Below, in pieces: positions 18,530 through 26,351 of a stretch of DNA of 64,000 nucleotides. The notes below the pieces were generated by a model. The model made no database searches and was not told where the DNA came from. It worked only from the letters and a program-made list of their open reading frames with translations. Source of the stretch: Fontibacterium oligotrophicum (GTDB taxonomy: Bacteria; Pseudomonadota; Alphaproteobacteria; Pelagibacterales; Pelagibacteraceae); contig CBDDZZ010000003.1 in the NCBI GenBank assembly GCA_965235975.1, positions 1 through 64,000 on the forward strand. The letters run 5' to 3'. Position 1 is the first letter of the stretch. Each line of letters begins with the position of its first letter. The translations under genes and the position numbers were made by a program.

Positions 18530-19867
18530 TTGTTAAAAAAATTTTACATAAAGACTTTTGGTTGTCAGATGAATGAATACGATTCTGACAAAATATCCGA
18601 CTTAATGCAGTCTGTTAATTTTATAAGATCTGAAACATTAGCAGATGTTGATTGCATCATATTTAATACTTGTCACATTAGAGAAAAAGCAACGGAGAAA
18701 GTTTATTCTGATATTGGAAAAATTAAAAAACTAAATCGGTTTAAAAAGAAGCCTATTTTCGTATTAGCAGGATGTATAGCGCAAGCACAGGGGGAGGAAA
18801 TTTTTAAGAGAACTAATTACGTTGATATTGTTGTAGGACCACAATCGTACCACCGATTGCCAGAGCAGATTAAAAATTTTGCAGAAAGAAAAGAAAATTT
18901 TTCTGACACTAATTTCGAGTTAATAGAAAAATTTGATACCTTAGATAATTTAAAATCCTCAAGAAAATCTAAAACTTCTGAATTTTTAACAATCCAAGAA
19001 GGTTGTGATAAATTTTGTTCTTTCTGCGTGGTTCCTTACACAAGGGGAGCTGAATTTTCTAGATCGTTTAGCAGTATTATTAATGAGGCAAAAAAATTAT
19101 CCGATAATGGAGTTAGAGAAATTGTTTTGCTTGGGCAAAATGTTAGTGCTTATAAATTTATTGATGGAAGTAAAACTTATAACCTTGCTAAACTTATAGA
19201 TGAAATTGCTAAAATTAATTCGATTTATCGCATTCGTTTTACCACTTCTCATCCAAATGACATGGATCAAGAATTGATTGAGGCTTTCAAATATCAAAAA
19301 AAATTAATGCCACAATTACATCTGCCCATTCAATCAGGATCAAATAAAATTTTAAAATTAATGAATAGAAAACATACAAGAGAATATTATTTGGATTTAA
19401 TTGCTAAATTTAAACAAGCAAATCCAGAAATTCAATTTTCCAGTGATTTTATAATTGGTTTTCCAGGGGAGGAAGAGCAAGATTTTCAAGATACGCTTGA
19501 TATCATTAATAGAGTGAATTTTATTAATTCTTATTCATTTATTTACAGTCAAAGACCAGGCACTCCTGCTGTAGATCGAGATCAAATATCATTAGATATA
19601 TGCAAAGATCGACTGTTAAAGCTGCAGTCTTTATTAGGTGATATTCAAATGAAAAACAGCAAACAGTTAATAGGTAAAAAAATTGAAATATTGATTGAAA
19701 ATAAAACTAAAACGCTGGGCCAATTTTTTGGCAGAAGTAAATTTATGCATTCTATTTTCTTTAATTCTGAAAATTCTAATCCAGGAGATTTAGTGGATAT
19801 CGAAATCACTTCTTGCAATAGTAAAAATCTTTTTGGAATATTACAAAAAGAAGAAGCACTCGTTTAA
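18530..19867 (+). CDS. miaB: tRNA-2-methylthio-N6-dimethylallyladenosine synthase
   Basis: Radical-SAM methylthiotransferase acting on i6A37 of tRNAs. The three N-terminal auxiliary-cluster cysteines are C12, C48 and C82; the radical-SAM CxxxCxxC is C159/C163/C166 ('GCDKFCSFCVVPYTRG'). A C-terminal TRAM domain covers about residues 375-440. Length is 445 residues, normal. The start is TTG at 18530, giving the family N-terminus 'FYIKTFGCQMNEYDS'. It begins the miaB-phoH-ybeY-lnt-metK-trmB run and abuts phoH with a shared base. Confidence 0.96.
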   Translation: MLKKFYIKTFGCQMNEYDSDKISDLMQSVNFIRSETLADVDCIIFNTCHIREKATEKVYSDIGKIKKLNRFKKKPIFVLAGCIAQAQGEEIFKRTNYVDIVVGPQSYHRLPEQIKNFAERKENFSDTNFELIEKFDTLDNLKSSRKSKTSEFLTIQEGCDKFCSFCVVPYTRGAEFSRSFSSIINEAKKLSDNGVREIVLLGQNVSAYKFIDGSKTYNLAKLIDEIAKINSIYRIRFTTSHPNDMDQELIEAFKYQKKLMPQLHLPIQSGSNKILKLMNRKHTREYYLDLIAKFKQANPEIQFSSDFIIGFPGEEEQDFQDTLDIINRVNFINSYSFIYSQRPGTPAVDRDQISLDICKDRLLKLQSLLGDIQMKNSKQLIGKKIEILIENKTKTLGQFFGRSKFMHSIFFNSENSNPGDLVDIEITSCNSKNLFGILQKEEALV

Positions 19868-20892
19868 TGAATATATCAAAAGTCTCAAGTTCACAGATAG
19901 AAATTATTGAAAAAAATAATGATTACTTAAGTTTTTATATAAAAAATAATTTAGTTCTAAGCAAAATTATTGGTGAGTTTGACTCCAATCTTAAAGAAAT
20001 TGAAAATATTACTAAGACGAAAATAAATTTAAGAGGAAACTTAATGATTGTACGGGGCGATTTGAATAACAGACAATCGGTTGTTCAAATTATAGATAAT
20101 CTCATAGCAAAATTTGTAAACACTAATAATATTGAAAAAGAAGACATCAAAACTATCTTTGATGTAACCAAAATGAATAGAGCTGAGGAAAATCCTAATT
20201 CAATTTATGGTGACAATGATGCTATCAAGACATCTAAAAAAATTATTCTACCTAGATCAGAAAAACAAAAAATTTATGTAGATGCTCTAAAAAATCATAA
20301 AATTGTAATGGCATTAGGACCTGCTGGAACTGGAAAGACATTCTTGGCGGTGGCCATAGCGGTTACTTTTTTATTAGAAGATAAAGTGAAAAAAATAATA
20401 TTATCAAGACCTGCGGTTGAAGCTGGAGAAAATTTAGGTTTTTTACCAGGCGATATGAAAGACAAAATTGATCCTTATCTTATTCCTTTATACGATTCTC
20501 TTTATGAACTTTTAGGCTATGAAAAGATTCAAAGAAAAATAGAAGAGGGCATAATAGAAATCGCCCCCCTTGCCTTTATGAGAGGACGAACACTTAAAGA
20601 CTCATTTGTCATATTAGATGAAGCACAGAATGCAACGTTTACACAAATAAAAATGTTTCTAACTCGACTTGGCAATAACTCAACAATGGTAATCAATGGA
20701 GATCCTTCACAAGTAGATTTAGCAAAATCAAAGGAGTCTGGACTTTATGAGACCACAAAAATTCTAAAAGATATTAAAGAAATTAAAACTATAAATTTTG
20801 ATCATAACGATGTTATGCGACATCCTTTGGTTTCCAAAATCGTTAAGGCTTACGATGATTATAAAAAAAAAGAGCCGAATGGTAAAAGTTAA
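19867..20892 (+). CDS. PhoH-like ATPase (PhoL/YbeZ)
   Basis: NTPase encoded with ybeY in most proteobacteria and linked to rRNA/ribosome maturation. The Walker A is 'GPAGTGKT' at residues 151-158 and the Walker B region is 'SFVILDEAQNAT'. A short KH-like N-terminal region precedes them. Length is 341 residues, standard. The ybeY start lies 14 bases upstream of its stop, so the two are translationally coupled. Confidence 0.94.
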   Translation: MNISKVSSSQIEIIEKNNDYLSFYIKNNLVLSKIIGEFDSNLKEIENITKTKINLRGNLMIVRGDLNNRQSVVQIIDNLIAKFVNTNNIEKEDIKTIFDVTKMNRAEENPNSIYGDNDAIKTSKKIILPRSEKQKIYVDALKNHKIVMALGPAGTGKTFLAVAIAVTFLLEDKVKKIILSRPAVEAGENLGFLPGDMKDKIDPYLIPLYDSLYELLGYEKIQRKIEEGIIEIAPLAFMRGRTLKDSFVILDEAQNATFTQIKMFLTRLGNNSTMVINGDPSQVDLAKSKESGLYETTKILKDIKEIKTINFDHNDVMRHPLVSKIVKAYDDYKKKEPNGKS

Positions 20893-21346
20893 TTTAGTTA
20901 TCGATCATAAGAACTGGAAATCTAGATATCCCAAAGTAAATTTATTTCTTACTAGAAGTATTAAAAAAATTTTATCATCTACCCTTTCATCTCGAGCAAC
21001 TGATTTTGAAATATCAATTCTTTTGACAGGATCAAAAAATATGAAGAATCTTAATAAAAAATTTAGAAAAATAAATAAAGATACTGATGTCTTATCATTT
21101 CCAGCTGAGGAAAAAGATTTTTTTAATAAAGATATTAAATCAAAAAAAAAAGTTTATCTTGGAGATCTTGCATTAAGCTATCAATACATTGAAGCGATTA
21201 TTAAGAAACAGAATACAAGTTTTGATGATTACTTTAAAAAAATGTTAGTTCATGGGGTTTTACATCTTATTGGTCACGAACATGACTCTCTTAAAAAATA
21301 TAAAAAAATGGATTTGTTAGAAAAAAAAATAGTTAGAAATATCTAA
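20879..21346 (+). CDS. ybeY: endoribonuclease YbeY
   Basis: Metal-dependent RNase for 16S rRNA 3'-end maturation and ribosome quality control. The zinc motif H-x3-H-x5-H is H125/H129/H135 in 'HGVLHLIGHEHD'. 'DTDVLSFPAEE' is the second family signature. I choose ATG 20879 (155 residues), which matches homologue length; an upstream ATG at 20798 lies deep in phoH and would add 27 spurious residues. The corC gene usually found between ybeY and lnt is absent; the lnt frame starts eight bases later. Confidence 0.94.
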   Translation: MVKVNLVIDHKNWKSRYPKVNLFLTRSIKKILSSTLSSRATDFEISILLTGSKNMKNLNKKFRKINKDTDVLSFPAEEKDFFNKDIKSKKKVYLGDLALSYQYIEAIIKKQNTSFDDYFKKMLVHGVLHLIGHEHDSLKKYKKMDLLEKKIVRNI

Positions 21347-21354
21347 AACTTAAG

Positions 21355-22894
21355 ATGTCAAAAACAAATATTTCTTTTATCTATATTTTTTTATTATTAT
21401 TAGGTTCTTTATCTAGTTTTTCTTTACCTCCTTATAATTTTATTTTTGTAAATTTCATTACTTATTCTTTATTTTTATATTTAATAATTTTATTTAAAGA
21501 AAAAAAATTGAAAATATTAAATTTTTTTTTTTTAGGTTTTACTTTTGGTTATGGATATTTTGTAAGTAGCCTTTATTGGGTATCGCACTCATTAACTTTT
21601 GATAAGCAGTTAACTTTTTTTATTCCATTTGTCATATTAGGCCTGCCTATTCTTCTTGCTATTTTTTACGGCCTTGCAGTTTTTGCCATTCATTCGTTTA
21701 TAAAAAAAGATTATGTTTTTTTATTAATATTTTCCATTTCATTGTCAGTTTTTGAATATTTGCGAGGAATATTATTCACCGGATTTTCTTGGAATTTAAT
21801 ATCTTATTCATGGAGTTTTTCACTTGAGAGTATTCAAATATTAAAATTCATTGGCACATACACCTTTAACTTTTTAAGCATTCTTATCTTTTCAGTTTAC
21901 TTTAATTCTTTATGGCCAGTTCAGTTTAAAAAAATATTAATTAATTCTTTTTTTTTATTTATTATTTTAATTTCTAATTATTTATTTGGAAAAATTATTA
22001 TAAAAAACTCAGAGTTTAACTCAGTATAACGATGTTAAAGTAAAAATAGTTCAACCAAATATCGATATTGCTAAAACTTGGGGAATTGAAAATGAGAAAA
22101 GAAATCTCATTACTTTACTAAATCTTAGTAGGGTAAATAAAGACGAAAAAACTTTAATTGTTTGGCCCGAAGGCATGATCCAACAAACTAATCCTAAGGA
22201 TCTATATAAATATAAAGATTATTTTAATAAAAACTTTTCTAAAAATCATTTGGTTATTGTTGGTGTAACCAATCCAAGCATTTTAGGTAATAAAATTAAT
22301 TTTTATAATTCCTTAGTAGTACTTAATAATAATGCTGAAGTTGTTAGCGTTTATAATAAAATTAAACTTGTTCCATTTGGAGAATTTATTCCGTTTGAGA
22401 ACTTATTAGCAAAGTGGGGATTAAAAAAAATTACATTTGGATATAGTTCTTTCTCTTCTGGAAATGAAAGAAAAGAGATTAAGATATTTAATAATTTATC
22501 TTTTTTACCTTTGCTTTGTTATGAAATAATTTATTCTGGAGATCTTAAACGTAATTCTAAAGATTATAATTTTATAATTAATATTTCTGAAGATGGTTGG
22601 TTTGGAGACTCTATTGGCCCCTATCAACATTTAGCACAAGCAGTTTTTCGAGCAGTGGAACAGGGCGTTCCAGTTGTAAGATCAACTAATAAAGGTATGT
22701 CGGCTTATATTTCTCCAAATGGAAAAATTATAAATTCCTTAGAATTAAACAAATCTGGATTTATTGATTTAAAATTATCTTTTTTAAAAGGAAAAACCTT
22801 ATTTTCTCTATTAGAAAACTATATTTTTTATTTTACAATCCTCCTAAGTATTATATTCGTTATTGCTCTCAAAAGGTTAAATAAGAATGGCTAA
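21355..22894 (+). pseudogene. lnt: apolipoprotein N-acyltransferase, frameshifted in the middle
   Basis: Transfers the third acyl chain to lipoproteins at the inner membrane. The first frame (21355-22029) holds the N-terminal membrane helices. Skipping one base near 22018-22019 ('TTTAACTC') moves into the second frame, which reads open from about 22019 to 22894. That frame carries the nitrilase-like domain with all three catalytic residues: Glu in 'LIVWPEGM', Lys in 'YNKIKLVPFGEF' and Cys in 'LPLLCYEI', plus the C-terminal helix. The complete protein would be about 512 residues, normal. Without suppression the two halves are separate. The gene overlaps metK by eight bases. Confidence 0.8.
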
Positions 22895-24050
22895 ACAAGA
22901 CTATATATTTACTAGTGAATCAGTATCAGAGGGACACCCTGATAAAGTTTGTGACATTATATCGGACTCGGTACTTGATTTATATTTATCAAAATTTCCA
23001 GAAAGTAGAGTCGCCTGCGAAACTTTAGTAACCACAAATACGGTTGTGATTGCCGGAGAAGTAAGAGGCCCTGAAATAAAAAGTGATGAAATCGAAAAAC
23101 TAATTAGATCTAGAGTTAAAGATATTGGCTATGAACAGGAAGGTTTTAATTGGAAAAATTTAAAATTTACAAATTATCTTCATAGTCAATCACAAGATAT
23201 AGCGGTCGGCGTTGATTCATCTGGTAATAAAGATGAAGGAGCAGGTGATCAGGGAATTATGTTTGGTTACGCTTGTGCAGAAACAAAAGATTTAATGCCA
23301 GCACCTATAAGTTATTCTCATAAAGTTTTACAATTAATGTCAGAGGCAAGAAAATCTGGAAAAGAAAAATTTTTAAGGCCTGATTCCAAAAGCCAGTTCT
23401 CAGTTATTTATGAAAAAGGAAAACCCAAAGGAATTTCCTCAGTGGTTGTTTCAACACAACACGAAGAAAGTCTTGATCAAGAAAAAGTTAAAGAAATTGT
23501 TCGTCCTTATGTTTTATCAGTAATTCCAAAAGGTTGGATGTGCGATGAGAAAAATTTTTATGTTAACCCAACGGGTAGATTTGTTATTGGCGGACCAGAT
23601 GGCGATTCAGGATTAACGGGTCGAAAAATTATAGTTGATACTTATGGCGGAGCAGCACCTCATGGTGGAGGAGCATTTTCAGGTAAAGATCCAACAAAGG
23701 TGGACCGATCAGCCGCTTACGTTGCAAGATATTTAGCAAAAAATATTGTAGCCGCAGGTGTTTCAGAAAAATGTTTAATCCAATTATCTTATGCAATTGG
23801 AGTTTCACAGCCTCTTTCAATTTACATCGACTTATTTGACGGCGAAGATAAAAAGTCAAAAAAAATTGAAGAAATTATTTCTAAAAATTTTAATTTAAGT
23901 CCAAGAGGTATTCGTGAGTTGTTAAAACTTAATAAACCAATTTATCAAAAAACAGCAGCTTATGGACATTTTGGCAGACAACCAGAAGACAATGGTTCTT
24001 TTAGCTGGGAAAAAATAGATTTAATAAAATATTTTCAATCAAAAGTATAA
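22887..24050 (+). CDS. metK: S-adenosylmethionine synthetase
   Basis: Makes SAM from methionine and ATP in the cytoplasm. The motifs 'ESVSEGHPDKVCD' (ATP/Mg site), 'GAGDQGIMFGYA' and 'GGGAFSGKDPTKVDRSAAY' are all present. Length of 387 residues is typical. It supplies trmB next door and ahcY at 60.4 kb recycles the product, so both ends of the SAM cycle are in this window. I see no SAM riboswitch, since its start lies inside the lnt reading frame. Confidence 0.98.
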   Translation: MAKQDYIFTSESVSEGHPDKVCDIISDSVLDLYLSKFPESRVACETLVTTNTVVIAGEVRGPEIKSDEIEKLIRSRVKDIGYEQEGFNWKNLKFTNYLHSQSQDIAVGVDSSGNKDEGAGDQGIMFGYACAETKDLMPAPISYSHKVLQLMSEARKSGKEKFLRPDSKSQFSVIYEKGKPKGISSVVVSTQHEESLDQEKVKEIVRPYVLSVIPKGWMCDEKNFYVNPTGRFVIGGPDGDSGLTGRKIIVDTYGGAAPHGGGAFSGKDPTKVDRSAAYVARYLAKNIVAAGVSEKCLIQLSYAIGVSQPLSIYIDLFDGEDKKSKKIEEIISKNFNLSPRGIRELLKLNKPIYQKTAAYGHFGRQPEDNGSFSWEKIDLIKYFQSKV

Positions 24051-24051
24051 T

Positions 24052-24702
24052 TTGATCGACCAGCAGAAAAAGATTTTTTTTGGAAGATCAAAATCAAGAG
24101 CCTTATCCAAAACTAAAAAGTTTTTTTATACAAATCATAAAGATGATTTTTTAGTAGATTTTGAACAAATTAAATTAGTTAAAAATAAAGATTTTGTTTT
24201 AGAAATAGGATTTGGTTTGGGAGAAAATTTATTATTTCAAGCAACTAAATATCCAAAAAATCATTTTATTGGTATTGATCCTTTTATTAATGGAGTTGCT
24301 AACGTTATTCAAAAAGCTAAAGAATTAAATTTAAACAATATCTCTATATTAGATATGCCAGTACAAAAAGTATTAGATAATTTTTCAGATAATTTTTTTT
24401 CAAAAGTTTTTGTTTTATTTCCAGATCCATGGATGAAGAATAAGCAAAAAAAGAGAAGATTATTAAATTACCTATTTTTAGAAAAGATTTTAAAAAAAAT
24501 GAAAGTTAAATCATCATTTATATTTGCAACAGACGATCAGGATTATTTTAATTTTGTAACAAAAGAGATTTCTTTGTTAAGGAAAAAAATAGATACTTTC
24601 GAGTACAGTCTAAGTAACAAACATCCTATCACTGATACAAAATACTCTAATAAAGCCACTAAATTAAAAAAAAATATTTATCTTTTAAATCTTGATAAGT
24701 AA
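24052..24702 (+). CDS. trmB: tRNA (guanine-N7-)-methyltransferase
   Basis: Methylates G46 in the variable loop of tRNAs. The SAM site is 'VLEIGFGLGENLLFQA' (about residues 49-64), and the family motif 'FPDPWMKNKQKKRRL' follows. The start is TTG at 24052, one base after the metK stop. Length is 216 residues, at the low end. Its C-terminal codons contain the -35 element of a candidate nusA promoter. In related genomes rimP comes next; it is missing here. Confidence 0.94.
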   Translation: MIDQQKKIFFGRSKSRALSKTKKFFYTNHKDDFLVDFEQIKLVKNKDFVLEIGFGLGENLLFQATKYPKNHFIGIDPFINGVANVIQKAKELNLNNISILDMPVQKVLDNFSDNFFSKVFVLFPDPWMKNKQKKRRLLNYLFLEKILKKMKVKSSFIFATDDQDYFNFVTKEISLLRKKIDTFEYSLSNKHPITDTKYSNKATKLKKNIYLLNLDK

Positions 24703-24720
24703 AAAAATGTAGCATAGATT
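24692..24720 (+). promoter_or_regulatory. candidate promoter for the nusA-infB operon
   Basis: TTGATA (24692-24697) and TAGATT (24715-24720) are spaced 17 bases, a good sigma70-type pair (5/6 and 4/6 matches). The -35 lies inside the end of trmB. Transcription from about 24727 would give a leader of some 58 bases containing the terminator hairpin described next. This is recognised by eye only. Confidence 0.4.
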
Positions 24721-24743
24721 GAGTGAAATTATTGAATGTACAG

Positions 24744-24768
24744 AATGGGCTTAGGCCCATTTTTTTTT
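24744..24768 (+). terminator. intrinsic terminator/attenuator directly upstream of nusA
   Basis: A GC-rich 7-base-pair stem (AATGGGC, then GCCCATT) closed by the tetraloop TTAG and followed by T's to 24768. It is the most convincing intrinsic terminator in the window. Only 16 bases separate it from the nusA ATG, and these carry the ribosome site AGGAA (24771-24775). There is no room for a promoter after it, so nusA transcripts must read through. That points to attenuation rather than simple operon end. Confidence 0.75.
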
Positions 24769-24784
24769 ACAGGAAACAAAACTA

Positions 24785-26329
24785 ATGTTAAATAACAGAG
24801 TTGATACAGTAGAACTGATCAGGATAGTTGACGCGGTAGCCAACGAAAAATCAATTGATAAAGAGCTTGTTATTACTTCTATGGAAGAAGCTATAGAGAA
24901 AGCTGCACGAACTCGTTATGGCCAGGAAAATAATATTTATGTCTCTATTAATAGAGCTAATGGTCAAATTGAATTAGGTAGAAGATTAAAGGTTGTAGAA
25001 AATCCAGCTAATAGTCAAAACGAAATAAGTTTACAAGATGCTAAAAAAATTAAAAACGATATAGCTCTTGATCAAGAAATTTTAGAACCATTACCACCAA
25101 TAGACTTTGGAAGAATTGCTGCGCAAGCTGCAAAACAGGTGATTACTCAAAAAGTCAGGGACGCAGAAAGAGATAAACAATATAATGAATTTAAAGACAA
25201 AATTAGTGAAGTTTTAAGTGGAATTGTTAAGAGAATAGAATTTGGAAATATTATCGTAGATTTACAAAAAGCTGAATCAATTATTAAAAGAGATGAATTA
25301 ATTCCAAGAGAAAACATAAAAGTGGGCGATAGAATTAAAGCTTACTGTTATGATGTTAAAAGAGAGAGCAAAGGACCACAAATATTTTTATCAAGAGCTC
25401 ATCCACAATTTATGGCAAAGCTATTTAAGCTTGAAGTGCCAGAAATTTATGAAGGAACAATTGAAATTAAGTCAGTAGCAAGAGATCCTGGAAGTAGAGC
25501 AAAAATTTGTGTCACTTCAAAAGATAAATCAATAGATCCCGTTGGAGCTTGTGTAGGTATGCGAGGAAGTAGAGTACAGGCAGTAGTAAATGAATTACAA
25601 GGAGAGAAAATTGACATTATTCATTGGTCAGAGGATCCAGCAACACTTGTGATTAATGCTTTAGCGCCCGCAGAAGTTCAAAAAGTAGTTTTAGATGAAG
25701 CTTCAAAAAGAATAGAAGTTGTTATTGATGAAAATAATCTAAGTAAAGCAATTGGAAGAAGAGGACAAAACGTAAGACTTGCTTCTAAATTAATGAATTA
25801 TGAAATTGATATTTTAACCGATCAAGAAGAAACTGAAAAAAGACAATCTGAATTTAAAATTAAAACAAAAAGATTTATCGAAAGTTTAGAAATTGATGAA
25901 ATGATGGCTCAATTATTAGTGTTAGAGGGATTTTCTACCATCAAAGAAATAGATGGTGCTCCTTTAGAAGAGATAACTAAAATTGACGGTTTTGATGCAG
26001 AAACAGCTAATGAACTCAAAGAAAGAGCAAAAGAATATTTGGAAACGGAGTCTAAAGAAATATCTAACAGAGTTAAAGAACTGGGCATTCAAGAAGATCT
26101 TATGAATCATCCAGGATTATCGCTTGGAATGTTACTTACTTTAGGTGAGAAAAATATAAAAACACTAGCCGATTTTGCGGACTTATCTGCGGACGAAATT
26201 TTAGGTGGCTATGATGAAGTTAAAGGAAAAAGAGTAGAATTTGAGGGAATCCTGCAAAATTTTGACATTGTAAGAGCTGAGGCTGAGCGGCTAATAATGA
26301 GCGCTAGAGAAAAAGTTTTTAATAAATAA
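24785..26329 (+). CDS. nusA: transcription termination/antitermination factor NusA
   Basis: RNA-polymerase-associated factor that lengthens pauses and helps hairpin-dependent termination and antitermination. Domains in order: N-terminal polymerase-binding domain (about 1-130), S1 (about 135-200, 'LSGIVKRIEFGNIIVDL'), two KH domains ('GVGACVGMRGSRVQAVVNEL' region and 'AIGRRGQNVRLASKLM'), and C-terminal acidic/HhH repeats (about 370-510). At 514 residues it is normal for alphaproteobacteria. A candidate promoter and an intrinsic terminator precede it. The ylxR gene often found between nusA and infB is absent. Confidence 0.97.
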   Translation: MLNNRVDTVELIRIVDAVANEKSIDKELVITSMEEAIEKAARTRYGQENNIYVSINRANGQIELGRRLKVVENPANSQNEISLQDAKKIKNDIALDQEILEPLPPIDFGRIAAQAAKQVITQKVRDAERDKQYNEFKDKISEVLSGIVKRIEFGNIIVDLQKAESIIKRDELIPRENIKVGDRIKAYCYDVKRESKGPQIFLSRAHPQFMAKLFKLEVPEIYEGTIEIKSVARDPGSRAKICVTSKDKSIDPVGACVGMRGSRVQAVVNELQGEKIDIIHWSEDPATLVINALAPAEVQKVVLDEASKRIEVVIDENNLSKAIGRRGQNVRLASKLMNYEIDILTDQEETEKRQSEFKIKTKRFIESLEIDEMMAQLLVLEGFSTIKEIDGAPLEEITKIDGFDAETANELKERAKEYLETESKEISNRVKELGIQEDLMNHPGLSLGMLLTLGEKNIKTLADFADLSADEILGGYDEVKGKRVEFEGILQNFDIVRAEAERLIMSAREKVFNK

Positions 26330-26351
26330 TAAACTCGCTTTTAGAAAAAAC

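Noticed and set aside
21340..22890. Programmed +1 frameshifting as a shared explanation for split genes
   Set aside because: The break sites share no common slippery sequence, the directions differ (regulator and one BON break are -1), and intact homologues exist in other bacteria. Indels or errors are simpler.
22850..22890. SAM riboswitch before metK
   Set aside because: The metK start overlaps the lnt reading frame by eight bases, and no riboswitch-like structure or spacing is visible.
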